This document shows, one piece after another, positions 47,150 through 56,856 of a stretch of DNA of 64,000 nucleotides. The position numbers and the translations under genes are program-made. Below the pieces are notes generated by a model, which worked only from the letters and a program-made list of their open reading frames with translations, searched no databases and was not told where the DNA came from. The DNA comes from Amphiplicatus metriothermophilus (lineage in GTDB: Bacteria; Pseudomonadota; Alphaproteobacteria; Caulobacterales; Parvularculaceae): assembly GCF_900199215.1 (NCBI RefSeq), contig NZ_FZQA01000008.1, positions 92,891 through 156,890 on the forward strand, written 5' to 3'. The first letter of the stretch is position 1; each line of letters begins with the position of its first letter.

Positions 47150-47393
47150 GGCGTCCCGGAACGGGACGCCGGTCCGTTTCGTCTGTGCCGAAATCGATTA
47201 TTCATTGCGCCCCTACGCCATGCCCTCGCTGAGGTGGTTATGATCATAAAGATTAACGACCTCTTGTTCGCGGCCAAGAGGCCCTGGGCGGCGAACGGGA
47301 CGTCTCGCCGCGCGCCTTTCCGGCCGACATCAAGAGAAGGTTAACCGGCCCAGCCTATGGTCCCCGGAATCGCGCGACGGGGGAACTCCATAG

Positions 47394-49688
47394 ATGGCGC
47401 CGGGGATCGAGGAAAAGCCGCCTGCGGAACGCAAGGGAATCGTGGTGCGATCCGACGAGGAGGATCCGGCCCTCGCCGCGCTTCGCATGATCACCTCGAC
47501 CCATGCGGTCCGTTATTTTCACATCACGCTCTGGGGCGTTTTCCTGTCGAGCGTCGTCAGTCTACCGACGGCTGCGATCTGGTACGCGCTGACGATGGCC
47601 GCCGGCTACGCGCGCTCGCTCGTCGAGGCGCGCATCCGCGCCAGGCTCAAGTCGAATCAAAAAGCGTCGCAGCGCGCCTATGCCTTCGTGGCGATGGCCT
47701 CATGCATGTTCTGGGCAGTTGCGCCGGCGCTGGCCTGGACGAGCGCTCATCCGTTTGGTCAGGCTGCGGGGCTGTTCCTGGTGCTTACGGGATTCGCTCT
47801 CGGCCTTTCGCAGTTCCGCTCGACGCCTCTCAACGCGCTGATCGTGACCTCGCCCTACAGCGCCGTTCTTCTCTGGTTCGTCTATGACAGTTTCGGCGGA
47901 TCGGGGTTCTGGACCGTGTCGGCGGCCGCGCTGGTGCTTTATGCGACCGTTTCCTACAATCTGATGTTCAGTCAGCTTCTGCAGAAAGAAATGCAGCGCG
48001 GCGCGGCGGAGCGCTCGCGCCTCATCGAGGAACTGCAGGCGGCCCGAATCGCCGCCGAGAAGGCCTCCGAAGCAAAATCGATGTTTCTGGCCAACATGAG
48101 CCATGAAATCCGCACGCCGATGAACGGCGTGCTCGGCATGGCCGAGCTTCTGGCGCAGACAAAGCTGGACACCCGACAACGCCTCTATGCGGAAACGATC
48201 CACAAGTCCGGCGCGGCGCTTCTCACGATTATCAACGACATTCTGGACTTCTCGAAAATCGAGGCGGGCAAGCTCGAACTCGATCCTCAGCCGTTCGACC
48301 TTCGCGCCGCGATCGAAGACGTCGCTGTCCTGATCGCGCCGCGCGCGCAGGAAAAACGCCTCGAAGTCGTCGTCCGCTTTCAGCCGGATCTGCCATGCAA
48401 TGTCGTCGGCGACAGCGGGCGCATCCGCCAGATCATCACCAATCTCGCCGGCAATGCGGTGAAATTCACCGGCGCCGGCTACATTCTCATCGGAGTCTCG
48501 GGCGAGGAAAAGGATGGGAAAGCGCTTATCCGCGTCGAGGTCTCCGACACGGGAGTGGGCATCGAACCCGAAAAGCTCGACCGCATCTTCGATGCGTTCC
48601 AGCAGGCCGACTCAAGCACGACGCGCAAGTTCGGCGGCACGGGCCTCGGGCTGTCCATCTCCAGGCGGCTCGTTGAAGCGATGGGCGGGGAGATCGGCGT
48701 GACGTCGCAGCTCGGGCGCGGGTCGACCTTCTGGTTCACCTTGACGCTTTCCGTGCATGACGAGGCGGTCGCGCCTGCTCCGGTCGCATATGACGCGCAG
48801 GGCGCGCGCGTGCTGATCGTGGACGACGTGGAGGTCAATCGCCATATCGCCGCCGAGCAGCTGGTCGCCTGGGGATTCTCTGTCGACGCAGCCGAAAGTG
48901 GGCCGGCGGCGCTCGAAATGATGCGAGCCGCCGCGCGATCCGGCGCGCCCTACGCCCTGGCGATTGTCGATTACTTCATGCCCGGCATGGATGGCGAGAT
49001 GCTCGCGCGCGCGATCCGCAACGAGGCGGCGCTCGCGGAAACGCCAATTCTCGTGCTGACGTCAGTGGATCAGCAGGGGGATGCGCGGCGATTCCGCGAG
49101 ATCGGCGTCGACGGCTATCTGGTGAAGCCGGCGCGCTCGACGCTCCTGTTGCAGACGATCATGAACATCCTGTCCAGCAGAGGGTTGGCGGGCGCGGCCG
49201 AGGAAGAGGAAGAGGAAGAGGAAGATCTTCCGAAGAACGATGGCCAGATGACTGCTGCGGATGAACTTGATGGCAGGATTCGCATCCTGCTCGCCGAGGA
49301 CAACGAGGTGAATCAGCTCGTCGTCAAGCACATGCTCGATGCGGCGCGCCACGAGTTCATCGTCGTCGCGAACGGACGCGACGCGGTGGCCCGCTATCGG
49401 GAAGCCGCCGGCGCGTTCGATCTCGTGTTGATGGACGTCTCGATGCCTGAAATGGACGGCTATGAGGCCTCCCGAGCCATTCGCGCCCTCGAAGCTGAAC
49501 AGAATCTGCCGCGCACGCCCATCATCTGTCTGACCGCGCATGTCATGTCGCAGGACGTCGAGCGCAGCGAAGCGGCCGGCATGGACGATTTCCTGGCGAA
49601 GCCGGTCAGCAAGGAGCGGCTCGAGGCGGTCGTCGCGCGCTGGGCAGGCGGCGACGAAGACGCGAAACAGGCCGCGCAGGTGGCGTGA
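47394..49688 (+). CDS. Membrane hybrid histidine kinase with two receiver domains
   Basis: A 764-residue sensor. About six N-terminal membrane helices (40-200) form the sensory module. A coiled coil (205-228) leads to HisKA with His237 in [13 protein letters not shown], then HATPase_c ([25 protein letters not shown]). The first receiver has phospho-acceptor Asp526 ([12 protein letters not shown]), the second Asp681 ([11 protein letters not shown]) and KP near its end. A run of eight glutamates (about 603-610) links the receivers. No HPt or output domain is present, so a separate phosphotransfer protein is needed. GGTTAACC at 47339-47346 is the only notable motif upstream. Confidence 0.93.
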   Translation: MAPGIEEKPPAERKGIVVRSDEEDPALAALRMITSTHAVRYFHITLWGVFLSSVVSLPTAAIWYALTMAAGYARSLVEARIRARLKSNQKASQRAYAFVAMASCMFWAVAPALAWTSAHPFGQAAGLFLVLTGFALGLSQFRSTPLNALIVTSPYSAVLLWFVYDSFGGSGFWTVSAAALVLYATVSYNLMFSQLLQKEMQRGAAERSRLIEELQAARIAAEKASEAKSMFLANMSHEIRTPMNGVLGMAELLAQTKLDTRQRLYAETIHKSGAALLTIINDILDFSKIEAGKLELDPQPFDLRAAIEDVAVLIAPRAQEKRLEVVVRFQPDLPCNVVGDSGRIRQIITNLAGNAVKFTGAGYILIGVSGEEKDGKALIRVEVSDTGVGIEPEKLDRIFDAFQQADSSTTRKFGGTGLGLSISRRLVEAMGGEIGVTSQLGRGSTFWFTLTLSVHDEAVAPAPVAYDAQGARVLIVDDVEVNRHIAAEQLVAWGFSVDAAESGPAALEMMRAAARSGAPYALAIVDYFMPGMDGEMLARAIRNEAALAETPILVLTSVDQQGDARRFREIGVDGYLVKPARSTLLLQTIMNILSSRGLAGAAEEEEEEEEDLPKNDGQMTAADELDGRIRILLAEDNEVNQLVVKHMLDAARHEFIVVANGRDAVARYREAAGAFDLVLMDVSMPEMDGYEASRAIRALEAEQNLPRTPIICLTAHVMSQDVERSEAAGMDDFLAKPVSKERLEAVVARWAGGDEDAKQAAQVA

Positions 49689-49761
49689 GGTTTCAGCCGC
49701 GCGAGGGTGAGGCCTTTTCCCTAGTCCGGCTCCCCCGGTCCGCCATGTCGCTCGCCGCGCC

Positions 49762-49959
49762 TTACCGCCGCCGCGCCGCGTTCTTTTTCCACACGACGAT
49801 GAAATAGCCGATCAGCAGCAACCAGAAGGGTATGACGTTGCTGGGTTTGTCGACGAAAAGCGTGGCGGCGATCATCACCCCGGCCCAGATCGCTGCGACG
49901 ATGGCGTAAATGCGCCGCGCCTTTCCGGCGCTGTCGCGCCGGCCGGTTCTTTCGGCCAT
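49762..49959 (-). CDS. Small two-helix membrane protein
   Basis: 65 residues with basic ends and two helices (IVAAIWAGVMIAATLFV and IPFWLLLIGYFIVVW) joined by a short DKPSN loop; the C-terminus is KKNAARRR. Charge distribution and codon use look like a real gene. No family recognised. It converges on the hybrid kinase. Confidence 0.55.
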   Translation of the reverse strand: MAERTGRRDSAGKARRIYAIVAAIWAGVMIAATLFVDKPSNVIPFWLLLIGYFIVVWKKNAARRR

Positions 49960-50094
49960 CCGTTCATTCCTCTGCGCTGAGGCCGTGCGTCGGCGTCAGC
50001 CCGCTGCATGATCGCGCCAGCTTGGCCGCATTTCGCGCTTCGAGCGAGACCTGAAGCGATCACAATGAGGAGAGAGGGGCGCGAAACGGAACCG

Positions 50095-50841
50095 TCAGCC
50101 GGCCAGCCGCTCCAGCTCTTCCGTCGCGATATCGTAATTGGCGTAGACGTTCTGCACGTCGTCGCAGTCGTCGAGCGCGCTGATCATTTTCATCAGCGTT
50201 TCAGCGGGTTGGCCGGAAATCTCCACGAGGGTCTGCGGCTTCCAGATCAGCTTGACCGCGGCCGCCTCGCCGAACTTATCCTCGAGCGCGCCTGAAACCT
50301 CTGCGAGCCGGTCGGCGGCGCAGTAAATCTCATGAGTTTCACCTGAAGACTGAACGTCATCGGCGCCGGCCTCGATGGCGGCTTCCAGCATCGTCTCCTC
50401 GTCGGCGGCGGCGGCCGGATATTCCACATAGCCGACCCGGTCGAACATGAAAGAGACCGAGCCCGTCTCGCCCAGATTGCCGCCGTTCTTGGCGAAGGCC
50501 GCGCGCACTTCGCTCGCGGCCCGATTGCGGTTGTCGGTCAGCACCTCGACGATGACGCCGACGCCGCCTGGCCCGAAACCTTCATAGCGGATCTCCTCAT
50601 AACCGCCGGCGTCGGCGCCCGTGGCCTTCTTGATGGCGCGATCGATGTTGTCCTTGGGCATGGACTGCGCCTTGGCGGCCTGGATGGCGAGGCGCAGGCG
50701 CGGATTGAAGGCCGGATCCGGCGCGCCGAGTTTGGCCGCGACCGTTATCTCCTTCGATAATTTCGAGAAGATCTTGGAGCGCCTGGCGTCCTGACGGCCC
50801 TTGCGGTGCTGGATGTTCGCCCATTTGGAATGTCCGGCCAT
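50095..50841 (-). CDS. yebC: YebC/PmpR family protein
   Basis: A 248-residue cytoplasmic protein of the universally conserved YebC/TACO1 family, linked to transcriptional control and to translation through difficult stretches. Family signatures: [20 protein letters not shown] at the start, [51 protein letters not shown], and [20 protein letters not shown]. Complete and of normal length. Confidence 0.96.
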   Translation of the reverse strand: MAGHSKWANIQHRKGRQDARRSKIFSKLSKEITVAAKLGAPDPAFNPRLRLAIQAAKAQSMPKDNIDRAIKKATGADAGGYEEIRYEGFGPGGVGVIVEVLTDNRNRAASEVRAAFAKNGGNLGETGSVSFMFDRVGYVEYPAAAADEETMLEAAIEAGADDVQSSGETHEIYCAADRLAEVSGALEDKFGEAAAVKLIWKPQTLVEISGQPAETLMKMISALDDCDDVQNVYANYDIATEELERLAG

Positions 50842-50945
50842 GAAAGCCCTCGCTCTCGTCCTTGCGCTGGGAAGACTGGGCGTTTAGCCCGTCCCCGCGG
50901 GCGAGTTCAAGCCGGCGCGGCCCCTCGCCCGGACAGGAGGCTGCG

Positions 50946-51701
50946 ATGAGACTCGATCTTGCGGGAAAGACCATTCTGCTCACCGGCGCCTCGCGCGGCG
51001 TGGGGGCGGCGACGGCCCGGCTCTGCGCGCAGGCCAGGGCGCGCGTCATCGGTCATGCGAGCCGGGAGAGCGCGGAATCGGCCGCTCTCGTCGCCGCCGG
51101 GATCGTGGCGGACGGCGATTTTCTGTTCGAGGACCTGCGCGCGCCGGGCGCGGGCTTGCGTCTCGCCGTGCGCGCGATCGAGCGGGCGGGCCGGCTCGAC
51201 GGGCTCGTCAACAACGCCGGCGTCTATCAGGCGACGCCGCTTGACGGCGCGCAGGAAGCCTGGGATTCGGGCTGGGAGGACACCCTCGCGGTGAATCTGC
51301 GCGCGCCGGCCGATCTTGCGCGCGCCGCCGTCGCACATTTTCGCAGGCAAGGGGGCGGGCGCGTCGTCAATATCGCCAGCCGCGCCGGCCATCGCGGCGA
51401 CGGGCCGGACCACGCCGCTTACGCCGCCTCGAAAGGCGCGCTTCTGTCCATGACCAAGACCTATGCGCGCGCCCTCGCCGGGGAGAACATCCTATTTTAC
51501 GCGATCGCGCCGGGCTGGATCGAGACCCGCATGGCGCCGGAGGACGTCGCAGCGCGCGCAAAGGCGGTCGGCGAGATTCCGCTCGGGCGCGTGGCGAGCC
51601 CGGAAGAGGTCGCCGCCCTCGCCGTCTTTCTGCTGAGCGACGCCTGTCCGTCGGCGACCGGCGCGACCTTCGACGTGAACGGCGCTTCCTATGTGAGGTA
51701 G
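50946..51701 (+). CDS. Short-chain dehydrogenase/reductase
   Basis: NAD(P)-dependent SDR oxidoreductase, 251 residues. Cofactor motif LTGASRGVGAATA, NNAG in LVNNAGVYQ, catalytic Ser near VVNIASRAG and the YxxxK pair in HAAYAASKGAL. IAPGWIETRM follows and the C-terminus (ATFDVNGASYVR) is of the FabG type. Substrate unknown. AGGAGG before the ATG at 50946 supports the start over the ATG at 50862. It converges on the phosphoesterase gene. Confidence 0.92.
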   Translation: MRLDLAGKTILLTGASRGVGAATARLCAQARARVIGHASRESAESAALVAAGIVADGDFLFEDLRAPGAGLRLAVRAIERAGRLDGLVNNAGVYQATPLDGAQEAWDSGWEDTLAVNLRAPADLARAAVAHFRRQGGGRVVNIASRAGHRGDGPDHAAYAASKGALLSMTKTYARALAGENILFYAIAPGWIETRMAPEDVAARAKAVGEIPLGRVASPEEVAALAVFLLSDACPSATGATFDVNGASYVR

Positions 51702-51721
51702 GCGCGCGCGAGCGCCCGCGT

Positions 51722-52540
51722 TCAGGAAAAGTCGGGGCGCGCTTCGCGCAGCCGGCCTCCCAGCCGGACCGGTTCGATCCGGCGCGCGAGCCCGGCGTCG
51801 GGGTCGACCTCGACGATGACGCCGCACACGGTCGCCGCGCCGCTCGCCGGCTCCATCCGCCCGCTGGGTATCTTGGTGACGAAGCGCTGCAGGGGTTCGG
51901 CCTTGTCCATGCCGATCACGCTGTCATAGTCGCCGCACATGCCGAGGTCGGTGACATAGGCGGTTCCCTTCGGAAGGATCTGATCGTCCGCTGTCGGAAT
52001 ATGGGTGTGGGTGCCGAAAACGAGACTTGCCCGCCCGTCGAGATGATGGCCCATGGAGCATTTCTCGCTCGTCGCTTCCGCATGGAAGTCGACGATCACC
52101 GCGTCCGCGCCATGGCCGAGCCCGAGCTTTTGCAGCTCGCGGTCGACCGCCGCGCACGGGTCGTCGCAGGGCGGCATGTTCCGCTGGCCTTGCGCGTGGA
52201 CGACGAAGACGTTGCGTCCGTTCGTCGTGCGAAAGATCCCGACGCCGCGGCCGGGAGCGGCGGCGGCGTAGTTCACCGGCCGCAGCAGGCGCGGCTCCCG
52301 GTTGTAATAGTCGATCTCCTCGCGCTGGTCGAAAGCATGGTTGCCGGTGGTGATGACGTCCGCGCCGGCTTCGAAGAGCGCTTCGCAGATGCGCTGCGTC
52401 ACCCCGAAACCGCCTGCGGCGTTCTCGGCGTTGACCACGACGAATTCGAGCTCATAGGCCCGGCGAAGCCTGGGCAGCTGGTCCAGGAGCGCGCGCCGGC
52501 CGGCGCGGCCCATGACATCTCCGAACGCCGCCAGTCTCAT
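51722..52540 (-). CDS. YmdB-type metallophosphoesterase (TIGR00282)
   Basis: A 272-residue calcineurin-like phosphoesterase; family members hydrolyse 2',3'-cyclic nucleotides. Metal-binding motifs are visible in order: AAFGDVMGRAGR, VVNAENAAGGFG, VITTGNHAFDQ, DAVIVDFHAEATSEK, VFGTHTHIPTADD and a GMCGDYDSVIGM block. Normal length. It is 8 nt downstream of the fau stop on the same strand, so the two are probably co-transcribed. Confidence 0.93.
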   Translation of the reverse strand: MRLAAFGDVMGRAGRRALLDQLPRLRRAYELEFVVVNAENAAGGFGVTQRICEALFEAGADVITTGNHAFDQREEIDYYNREPRLLRPVNYAAAAPGRGVGIFRTTNGRNVFVVHAQGQRNMPPCDDPCAAVDRELQKLGLGHGADAVIVDFHAEATSEKCSMGHHLDGRASLVFGTHTHIPTADDQILPKGTAYVTDLGMCGDYDSVIGMDKAEPLQRFVTKIPSGRMEPASGAATVCGVIVEVDPDAGLARRIEPVRLGGRLREARPDFS

Positions 52541-52548
52541 GCCGCCCG

Positions 52549-53142
52549 TTACGCCTTTCCAACGCGGATCGCCTCGCGCTCTGTGATGATCCAGTCGAGG
52601 CGCTGGTCTAGGGGCGAAAGCGGCAGGGCGTCAACTTCCTGCGCGCCATAGGCGTAGCCGACGGCGAGAACGGGCCTGCCGGCGCGCAGGGCGGCCAGGC
52701 TCCGGTCGTAATAGCCTCCGCCATAGCCGAGCCTGCCGCCTGCGCGGTCGAACGCCAGAAGGGGCGCGACGACGATGTCGGGCGCAAGCGCTTCGGCCTT
52801 CTCGTCGGGCGCGCATATGCCGAACGCCCCTTTGACGAGAGCGTCGCCGGGGCGATAGCGCCGAAAGCCGAGCGGCGCGTCGCGGCGCGCGACGACCGGC
52901 AGGGCGAGCGCCGCGCCGCGCGCGGCGAGCGCTTCGGCCAGCGGCGCGGTGTCAAGTTCGTCCCTGATCGGATGATAAAGCGCCACGACGGCGCCTTCGG
53001 GAACGGCGACCGCCTCGAGAAAGTTCTTTGCAGCATGACGGGCCGCGTCGGGCCTCGCCTTCGCGGCGGCGCGGCGTTCGGCCTTCATTTTCTCGCGCAG
53101 AATGCGCTTCGGGTCGAAAAACGGCGCGATGGGCGGGAACAC
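52549..53142 (-). CDS. fau: 5-formyltetrahydrofolate cyclo-ligase
   Basis: Converts 5-formyl-THF to 5,10-methenyl-THF with ATP; 197 residues. Motifs: ILREKMKAERRAA, ALYHPIRDELDTAPL, LPVVARRDAPLGFRRY and the C-terminal PLLAFDRAGGRLGYGGGYYD. GTG at 53142 behind GAGGAGC is chosen; it places the start ahead of the conserved RILREKM block. It lies directly downstream of 6S RNA, a linkage conserved in proteobacteria, and upstream of the phosphoesterase gene. Confidence 0.93.
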   Translation of the reverse strand: MFPPIAPFFDPKRILREKMKAERRAAAKARPDAARHAAKNFLEAVAVPEGAVVALYHPIRDELDTAPLAEALAARGAALALPVVARRDAPLGFRRYRPGDALVKGAFGICAPDEKAEALAPDIVVAPLLAFDRAGGRLGYGGGYYDRSLAALRAGRPVLAVGYAYGAQEVDALPLSPLDQRLDWIITEREAIRVGKA

Positions 53143-53211
53143 GCCGGCTCCTCGGGGCTGGCCGGGGCGCGCGAAAGCAAAACGCCGCTGCTTTCGCAAG
53201 ACCGCCGGATG

Positions 53212-53372
53212 AAACTGGAGCCGCCCTGGCCGTCGGACTGTTATTCGCCCTGGACCCTAAGGACCAGGTGGGCGCCGCATGATGGAAACCACGGTTTCCG
53301 CCAGAGGCGGCTCCCATTCTATGAGCTACGGCCCCGGGGAATGTCGTCCTGACGCGCCGGGCAGCGAGGGCG
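53212..53372 (-). ncRNA. ssrS: 6S RNA
   Basis: RNA that binds sigma70-RNA polymerase in slow growth by mimicking an open promoter. Folding by eye gives the 6S layout. A closing stem of about 18 bp pairs 53346-53365 with 53220-53238. An apical arm is GGGAGCCGC/GCGGCGCCC capped by GGAAACC/GGTTTCC. In the 3' side of the bubble is a small hairpin CCTGGTCC-TTA-GGGTCCAGG, the equivalent of CCTTGAACC...GGTTCAAGG in E. coli. The 5' bubble holds CATTCCCCGGGGCCG, recalling CAGTCCCCTGAGCCG. Position immediately upstream of fau agrees. The ends are approximate. Confidence 0.85.
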
Positions 53373-53382
53373 AACATAAGAA

Positions 53383-53408
53383 GCCGCCCCTGGCGCGTAA
53401 AGGGCGGC
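53383..53408 (-). terminator. Terminator of the serine hydrolase gene
   Basis: On the minus strand GCCGCCC and GGGCGGC form a 7-bp stem around an 11-12-nt loop, followed by TTCTTAT. It follows the stop codon at 53416 and lies just before the 6S RNA. Confidence 0.65.
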
Positions 53409-53415
53409 CGGCGCG

Positions 53416-54711
53416 TTATTCGAGCGCGCCGAAGGCGATCGCCTTGACCAGTTCGCCGGCGCGCGATCCGGGATCGCGCGGGCCCGGCTCGCGCTGGGCC
53501 ATCACCGCCACGGCGAGATCGTCGGCGGGGCTGATGAAAAAGCTCGTGTCGTAATACCCGCCCCAGCCCCACTGGCCGGGCGCGTCGGTCGAGCCGGTCA
53601 GCCCCGGACTCCGGATGATATAGCCGCCTAAAGCGAAGGTCGTGTTCGACCGTCGCCATTCGTCGAAGGTCGCCTCGACCGGCGCATGCGGTTCGAGCAT
53701 CAGACGGACGGTCGCCGGCGACAGGACGCGCGCGCCGTCGAGTTCGCCGCCATTGAGGAGCATCAGGCAGAAGCGCATATAGTCGCGCGCCGTGGCGACG
53801 AGGCCCGCGCCGCCCGAGGCCCAACCGAACCCGCCGGCGTTGGGGTCGGGCGCGAAGTCGCCGCCTTTCGAGGGAACGAGCCGGCCTTCCTCGTCGAAAG
53901 CGTAGACCACGGCGAGGCGATCCAAATCCGACTCGTCGAGGAAAAATTCCGTGTCGCTCATGCCGAGCGGCTCGAAAAGCCGGGCGCGCATGAACGCCTC
54001 AAGCGTCTGCCCCGAAGCGACCTCGACGATGCGGCCGGCGATGTCGGTTCCGTAGCTGTAGCGCCAGACCTCGCCAGGCTGCTCGTAGAGCGGCAATTCG
54101 GCGAGCCGCGCGACGCGCGCGGCCAGATCGCCCTCCATGAAGTAAAGGTTGTTGTCGAGATAGAGCCGTCCGAGATCGGTCTCGTAATCGAAGAGATAGC
54201 CGATGCCGCCCATATGGGTCAGGACGTGATGAACGGTGATCGGCCGCTTCAGAGGCTCGGTCGGAATCTCGCCGTTTTCATCCCTTTCGTGGGAGAGGGC
54301 GACGCGGGCCTCGGCGAAGGCGGGGATGTAGCGCGAGACAGGATCGGAGAGCAGCACTTCTCCGTCCTCGACGAGCTGCATGAGCGCCGCGGTGACGAGC
54401 GGCTTCGTCATGCTGGCGATGCGAAAGCGGGTCGCCTGGCTCATGGGGACGGCGTTCTCGCGGTCGGCGAGGCCGACGGCGGTCTCGTAAACGATCTTTC
54501 CGCGATGGGCGACGACGGCGACGAAACCGGCGCGCTTGCCGGCGTCGACCTCATCCTGAAGAACCGCTTCGATGCGCGCGAGACGGTCCTGGGAAATTCC
54601 CCGCGCCTGATCGACAGACGCCGCCGCGCTTTCGGGAGCCGGCGTTTCGCCCGCGCAGGCTGTCAGAGCGATGGCGGCGAAGGAAGCGAGGATGGCGGCT
54701 TGAAGGCGCAT
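53416..54711 (-). CDS. Class-C beta-lactamase-like serine hydrolase, lipoprotein
   Basis: A 431-residue exported hydrolase. The lipobox IALTAC gives Cys19, so it should be a lipoprotein. The beta-lactamase/esterase fold has the nucleophile SxxK motif SMTK (Ser100, Lys103), a YSYG motif where class C enzymes have YxN, and a late WGWGGYYDTSFFISP in place of KTG. Such proteins are mostly esterases or D-amino-peptidases; resistance to beta-lactams should not be assumed. A hairpin terminator follows. It lies beside rsmD, which ends 78 nt upstream. Confidence 0.88.
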   Translation of the reverse strand: MRLQAAILASFAAIALTACAGETPAPESAAASVDQARGISQDRLARIEAVLQDEVDAGKRAGFVAVVAHRGKIVYETAVGLADRENAVPMSQATRFRIASMTKPLVTAALMQLVEDGEVLLSDPVSRYIPAFAEARVALSHERDENGEIPTEPLKRPITVHHVLTHMGGIGYLFDYETDLGRLYLDNNLYFMEGDLAARVARLAELPLYEQPGEVWRYSYGTDIAGRIVEVASGQTLEAFMRARLFEPLGMSDTEFFLDESDLDRLAVVYAFDEEGRLVPSKGGDFAPDPNAGGFGWASGGAGLVATARDYMRFCLMLLNGGELDGARVLSPATVRLMLEPHAPVEATFDEWRRSNTTFALGGYIIRSPGLTGSTDAPGQWGWGGYYDTSFFISPADDLAVAVMAQREPGPRDPGSRAGELVKAIAFGALE

Positions 54712-54789
54712 AGGACCCCCCAAAAGGTTGCGGAAAGACGGCGCGCATTCGAAGCGCTTCGCCCGGCGAGGTCAATGCCGGAAACGTCG

Positions 54790-55353
54790 TCAGGATCTGA
54801 AGCGATAAATTCCGATCTGCGCCTCGCCGTAGCGGCGCCGGTCGATTTCCTCGAAGCCCTGGACGGCGACGGGAGATTCGTCCTCGCCCTGTTCGACGAC
54901 GGCGAGGGCGCCCGGCGCGAGCCAGCCGCCCGCCTTCAGCGCCTCCAGCGCCGGCGGCGCGAGGCTCTTGCGATAGGGCGGGTCGAGAAAGGCGATCGTG
55001 AAAGGCGCGCCGACGCCGGCGGGCTTCGGGCCCAGCGCCGTCGCCGAGCGGCGATGAATGCGCGCGCAGCCGAACAGCCCCAGCGCTTCGATATTGTCGC
55101 GGATGGCGCCGCGGGCGGCCGCGTCCGTCTCTACGAACAGGCACCAGACCGCGCCGCGCGAGAGCGCTTCCAGCCCGAGCGCGCCCGAACCGGCGAAGAG
55201 GTCGATCGCCCGCGCGCCGTCGAATGAAAAGTCTTCGCGATGAGAGAGAATGTTGAACAACGCTTCACGCGTTCTGTCCGCAGTCGGACGGGTGTCGGCG
55301 CCTTTCGGCACGACGACCCGTCTGCCGCTGAACCTGCCGCCGACGATGCGCAT
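54790..55353 (-). CDS. rsmD: 16S rRNA (guanine966-N2)-methyltransferase
   Basis: A 187-residue SAM-dependent methyltransferase acting on the small ribosomal subunit. Signatures: RIVGGRFSGRRVVVP, RPTADRTREALFNIL, AIDLFAGSGALGLEALSRGA (SAM site) and the catalytic FLDPPY. The start at 55353 fits the family. It lies 4 nt from the VOC gene upstream on the same strand. Confidence 0.95.
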   Translation of the reverse strand: MRIVGGRFSGRRVVVPKGADTRPTADRTREALFNILSHREDFSFDGARAIDLFAGSGALGLEALSRGAVWCLFVETDAAARGAIRDNIEALGLFGCARIHRRSATALGPKPAGVGAPFTIAFLDPPYRKSLAPPALEALKAGGWLAPGALAVVEQGEDESPVAVQGFEEIDRRRYGEAQIGIYRFRS

Positions 55354-55357
55354 GGGG

Positions 55358-55795
55358 TCAGCCCTTCGCGGCCGCGTCCGGATAGGCCGGCCCCTTGATC
55401 TCGACCTCGTTGCCTTCCGGATCAAGCACGTAAATCGAGGGGCCTTCGCCCTCCGCGCCGTAGCGGTCGCCGCCCTGCGTGACCGTCGCGCCGTGAGCCT
55501 CGAAATGCGCGCGCAGGACCGCCTCGTCGAAGCTTTCGACCGCGAGCGCGAAATGATCGACGTTGCGCCCTTCGACGCCCGGCGCCGCGCCGCCTTTCGC
55601 GCCGAGGGGGCCGTCGAGCGCGACGAGGTCGATGAGGGCCGAGCCGGCGCGCAGGTGATAAAGCCCGAGCGCTGGCTGTTCATGATCGAGCGCGCACCCC
55701 AGAACGTCGCAATAAAAGGCGATCATGCGCTTCACGTCGCGCGCGCGCAGAACAATGTGGTCGACGCCCTTGATCTTCAGCGGCGGCTGCGGCAT
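55358..55795 (-). CDS. VOC-family (glyoxalase/dioxygenase fold) protein
   Basis: A 145-residue protein of the vicinal oxygen chelate superfamily. Metal-ligand pattern: KGVDHIVLRARD near the N-terminus, a second His in VDHFALAVESF, and a late Glu in NEVEIKGP with YVLDPEGN before it. The function may be lactoylglutathione lyase-like or dioxygenase-like and cannot be settled by eye. GGAGG precedes the ATG. It is part of a tight minus-strand cluster from rluB to rsmD. Confidence 0.88.
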   Translation of the reverse strand: MPQPPLKIKGVDHIVLRARDVKRMIAFYCDVLGCALDHEQPALGLYHLRAGSALIDLVALDGPLGAKGGAAPGVEGRNVDHFALAVESFDEAVLRAHFEAHGATVTQGGDRYGAEGEGPSIYVLDPEGNEVEIKGPAYPDAAAKG

Positions 55796-55800
55796 GGGGT

Positions 55801-55983
55801 TTATTCCTCCTTGTCCAGACGATGACCCTCGACATGGCGCGCAAGCCGATCCCGCGCCGTCCTGTCGCGCTGTTTGTCGGCTTTCGTCCGGCCGTATTTC
55901 AAGCGGTTCTCCGCCGCGCGTCGCTCATCCGCCTCGCGCGCTTTCTTCTTGCGAAAACGGTTGAGGTTGACGATGTCGCTCAC
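55801..55983 (-). CDS. DUF4169 family protein
   Basis: A 60-residue, highly charged protein with the family pattern IVNLNRFRKKKAREADERRA, then NRLKYGRTKADKQRD and a C-terminal HVEGHRLD. The family is small and alphaproteobacterial, of unknown function. GTG at 55983 overlaps the stop of rluB by 4 nt, so the two are translationally coupled. Confidence 0.85.
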   Translation of the reverse strand: MSDIVNLNRFRKKKAREADERRAAENRLKYGRTKADKQRDRTARDRLARHVEGHRLDKEE

Positions 55984-56744
55984 AGGCCGATCTCCGCGCA
56001 GATTTTTTTGCCAAGTTGTTCGCGAAGCTGTTTCGTCGGGATCTCCTCAATGGCGCCTTTCTTCAGCGAGCCGAGCTGGAAGGGGCCGTAGGCGACGCGG
56101 ATGAGCCGGTTCACTCTGAGCCCGAGATGATCGAGTATCTTGCGCACTTCCCGGTTCTTGCCCTCGGCGATGGAAATGGTCAGCCACGCATTGCCGCCCT
56201 GGCGGCGGTCGAGGCTCGCCCGGATGGGACCATAGCGCACGCCGTCGATCTCGATTCCGTCCTTGAGCGCCGCGAGATCGGCCTCGCCGACCTGGCCGTA
56301 GGCGCGCGCGCGATAGCGCCGCACCCAGCCGGTCGAGGGCAGTTCGAGGCGCCGAGCGAGGCCGCCGTGGTTGGTCAACAGCAATAGCCCCTCCGTCGCG
56401 AGATCGAGCCGGCCGACGGAAATCACGCGGGGCAGCCGGTCCGCCGCCGCCTCGAATACGGTCGGCCGGCCCTGCGGGTCCTTATGGGTCGTCACGAGGC
56501 CCGCCGGCTTGTGATAGCGCCACAGGCGCGCAGCTTCCGGCGCGCCGACGCGCACGCCGTCGACGCGCACCTCCATGTCGGGCGTGACCTTGAAGGCGGG
56601 CGTGGTCAGCGTGTTTCCGTCCACTGTGACGACGCCCATTTCGATCAGGCGCTCGGCCTCGCGGCGCGAGGCGACGCCGGCGCGGGAGAGGAATTTGGCG
56701 ATGCGTTCGCCGGAACCGAGCGGTTGCGGACGTTCAGCGGACAT
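55980..56744 (-). CDS. rluB: 23S rRNA pseudouridine synthase, RluB/RsuA family
   Basis: A 254-residue enzyme. An N-terminal S4 domain (RIAKFLSRAGVASRREAERL) is followed by the RsuA-type catalytic domain with Asp114 in VGRLDLATEGLLLLTN and the NREVRKILDHLGLRVNRLIR segment. The choice of RluB over RluE, RluF or RsuA is from overall length and is not certain. No long Lys/Arg-rich extension is present. Cytoplasmic. First gene of a tight cluster with DUF4169, VOC and rsmD genes. Confidence 0.9.
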   Translation of the reverse strand: MSAERPQPLGSGERIAKFLSRAGVASRREAERLIEMGVVTVDGNTLTTPAFKVTPDMEVRVDGVRVGAPEAARLWRYHKPAGLVTTHKDPQGRPTVFEAAADRLPRVISVGRLDLATEGLLLLTNHGGLARRLELPSTGWVRRYRARAYGQVGEADLAALKDGIEIDGVRYGPIRASLDRRQGGNAWLTISIAEGKNREVRKILDHLGLRVNRLIRVAYGPFQLGSLKKGAIEEIPTKQLREQLGKKICAEIGL

Positions 56745-56856
56745 AGGAGACGATCTGTTGCGGCTTCCCTATGTAGCGATGGAACCGGCGTTCGCAAACC
56801 GCAGCCGCGCCGCCGGACGGGCGGTTCGGCGAAGGCGGGGCGCGGCCAGGGTCGCC

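Noticed and set aside
53416..54711. Antibiotic-resistance beta-lactamase
   Set aside because: Has SxxK but not the canonical YxN and KTG motifs; better described as a serine hydrolase of the class C-like family.
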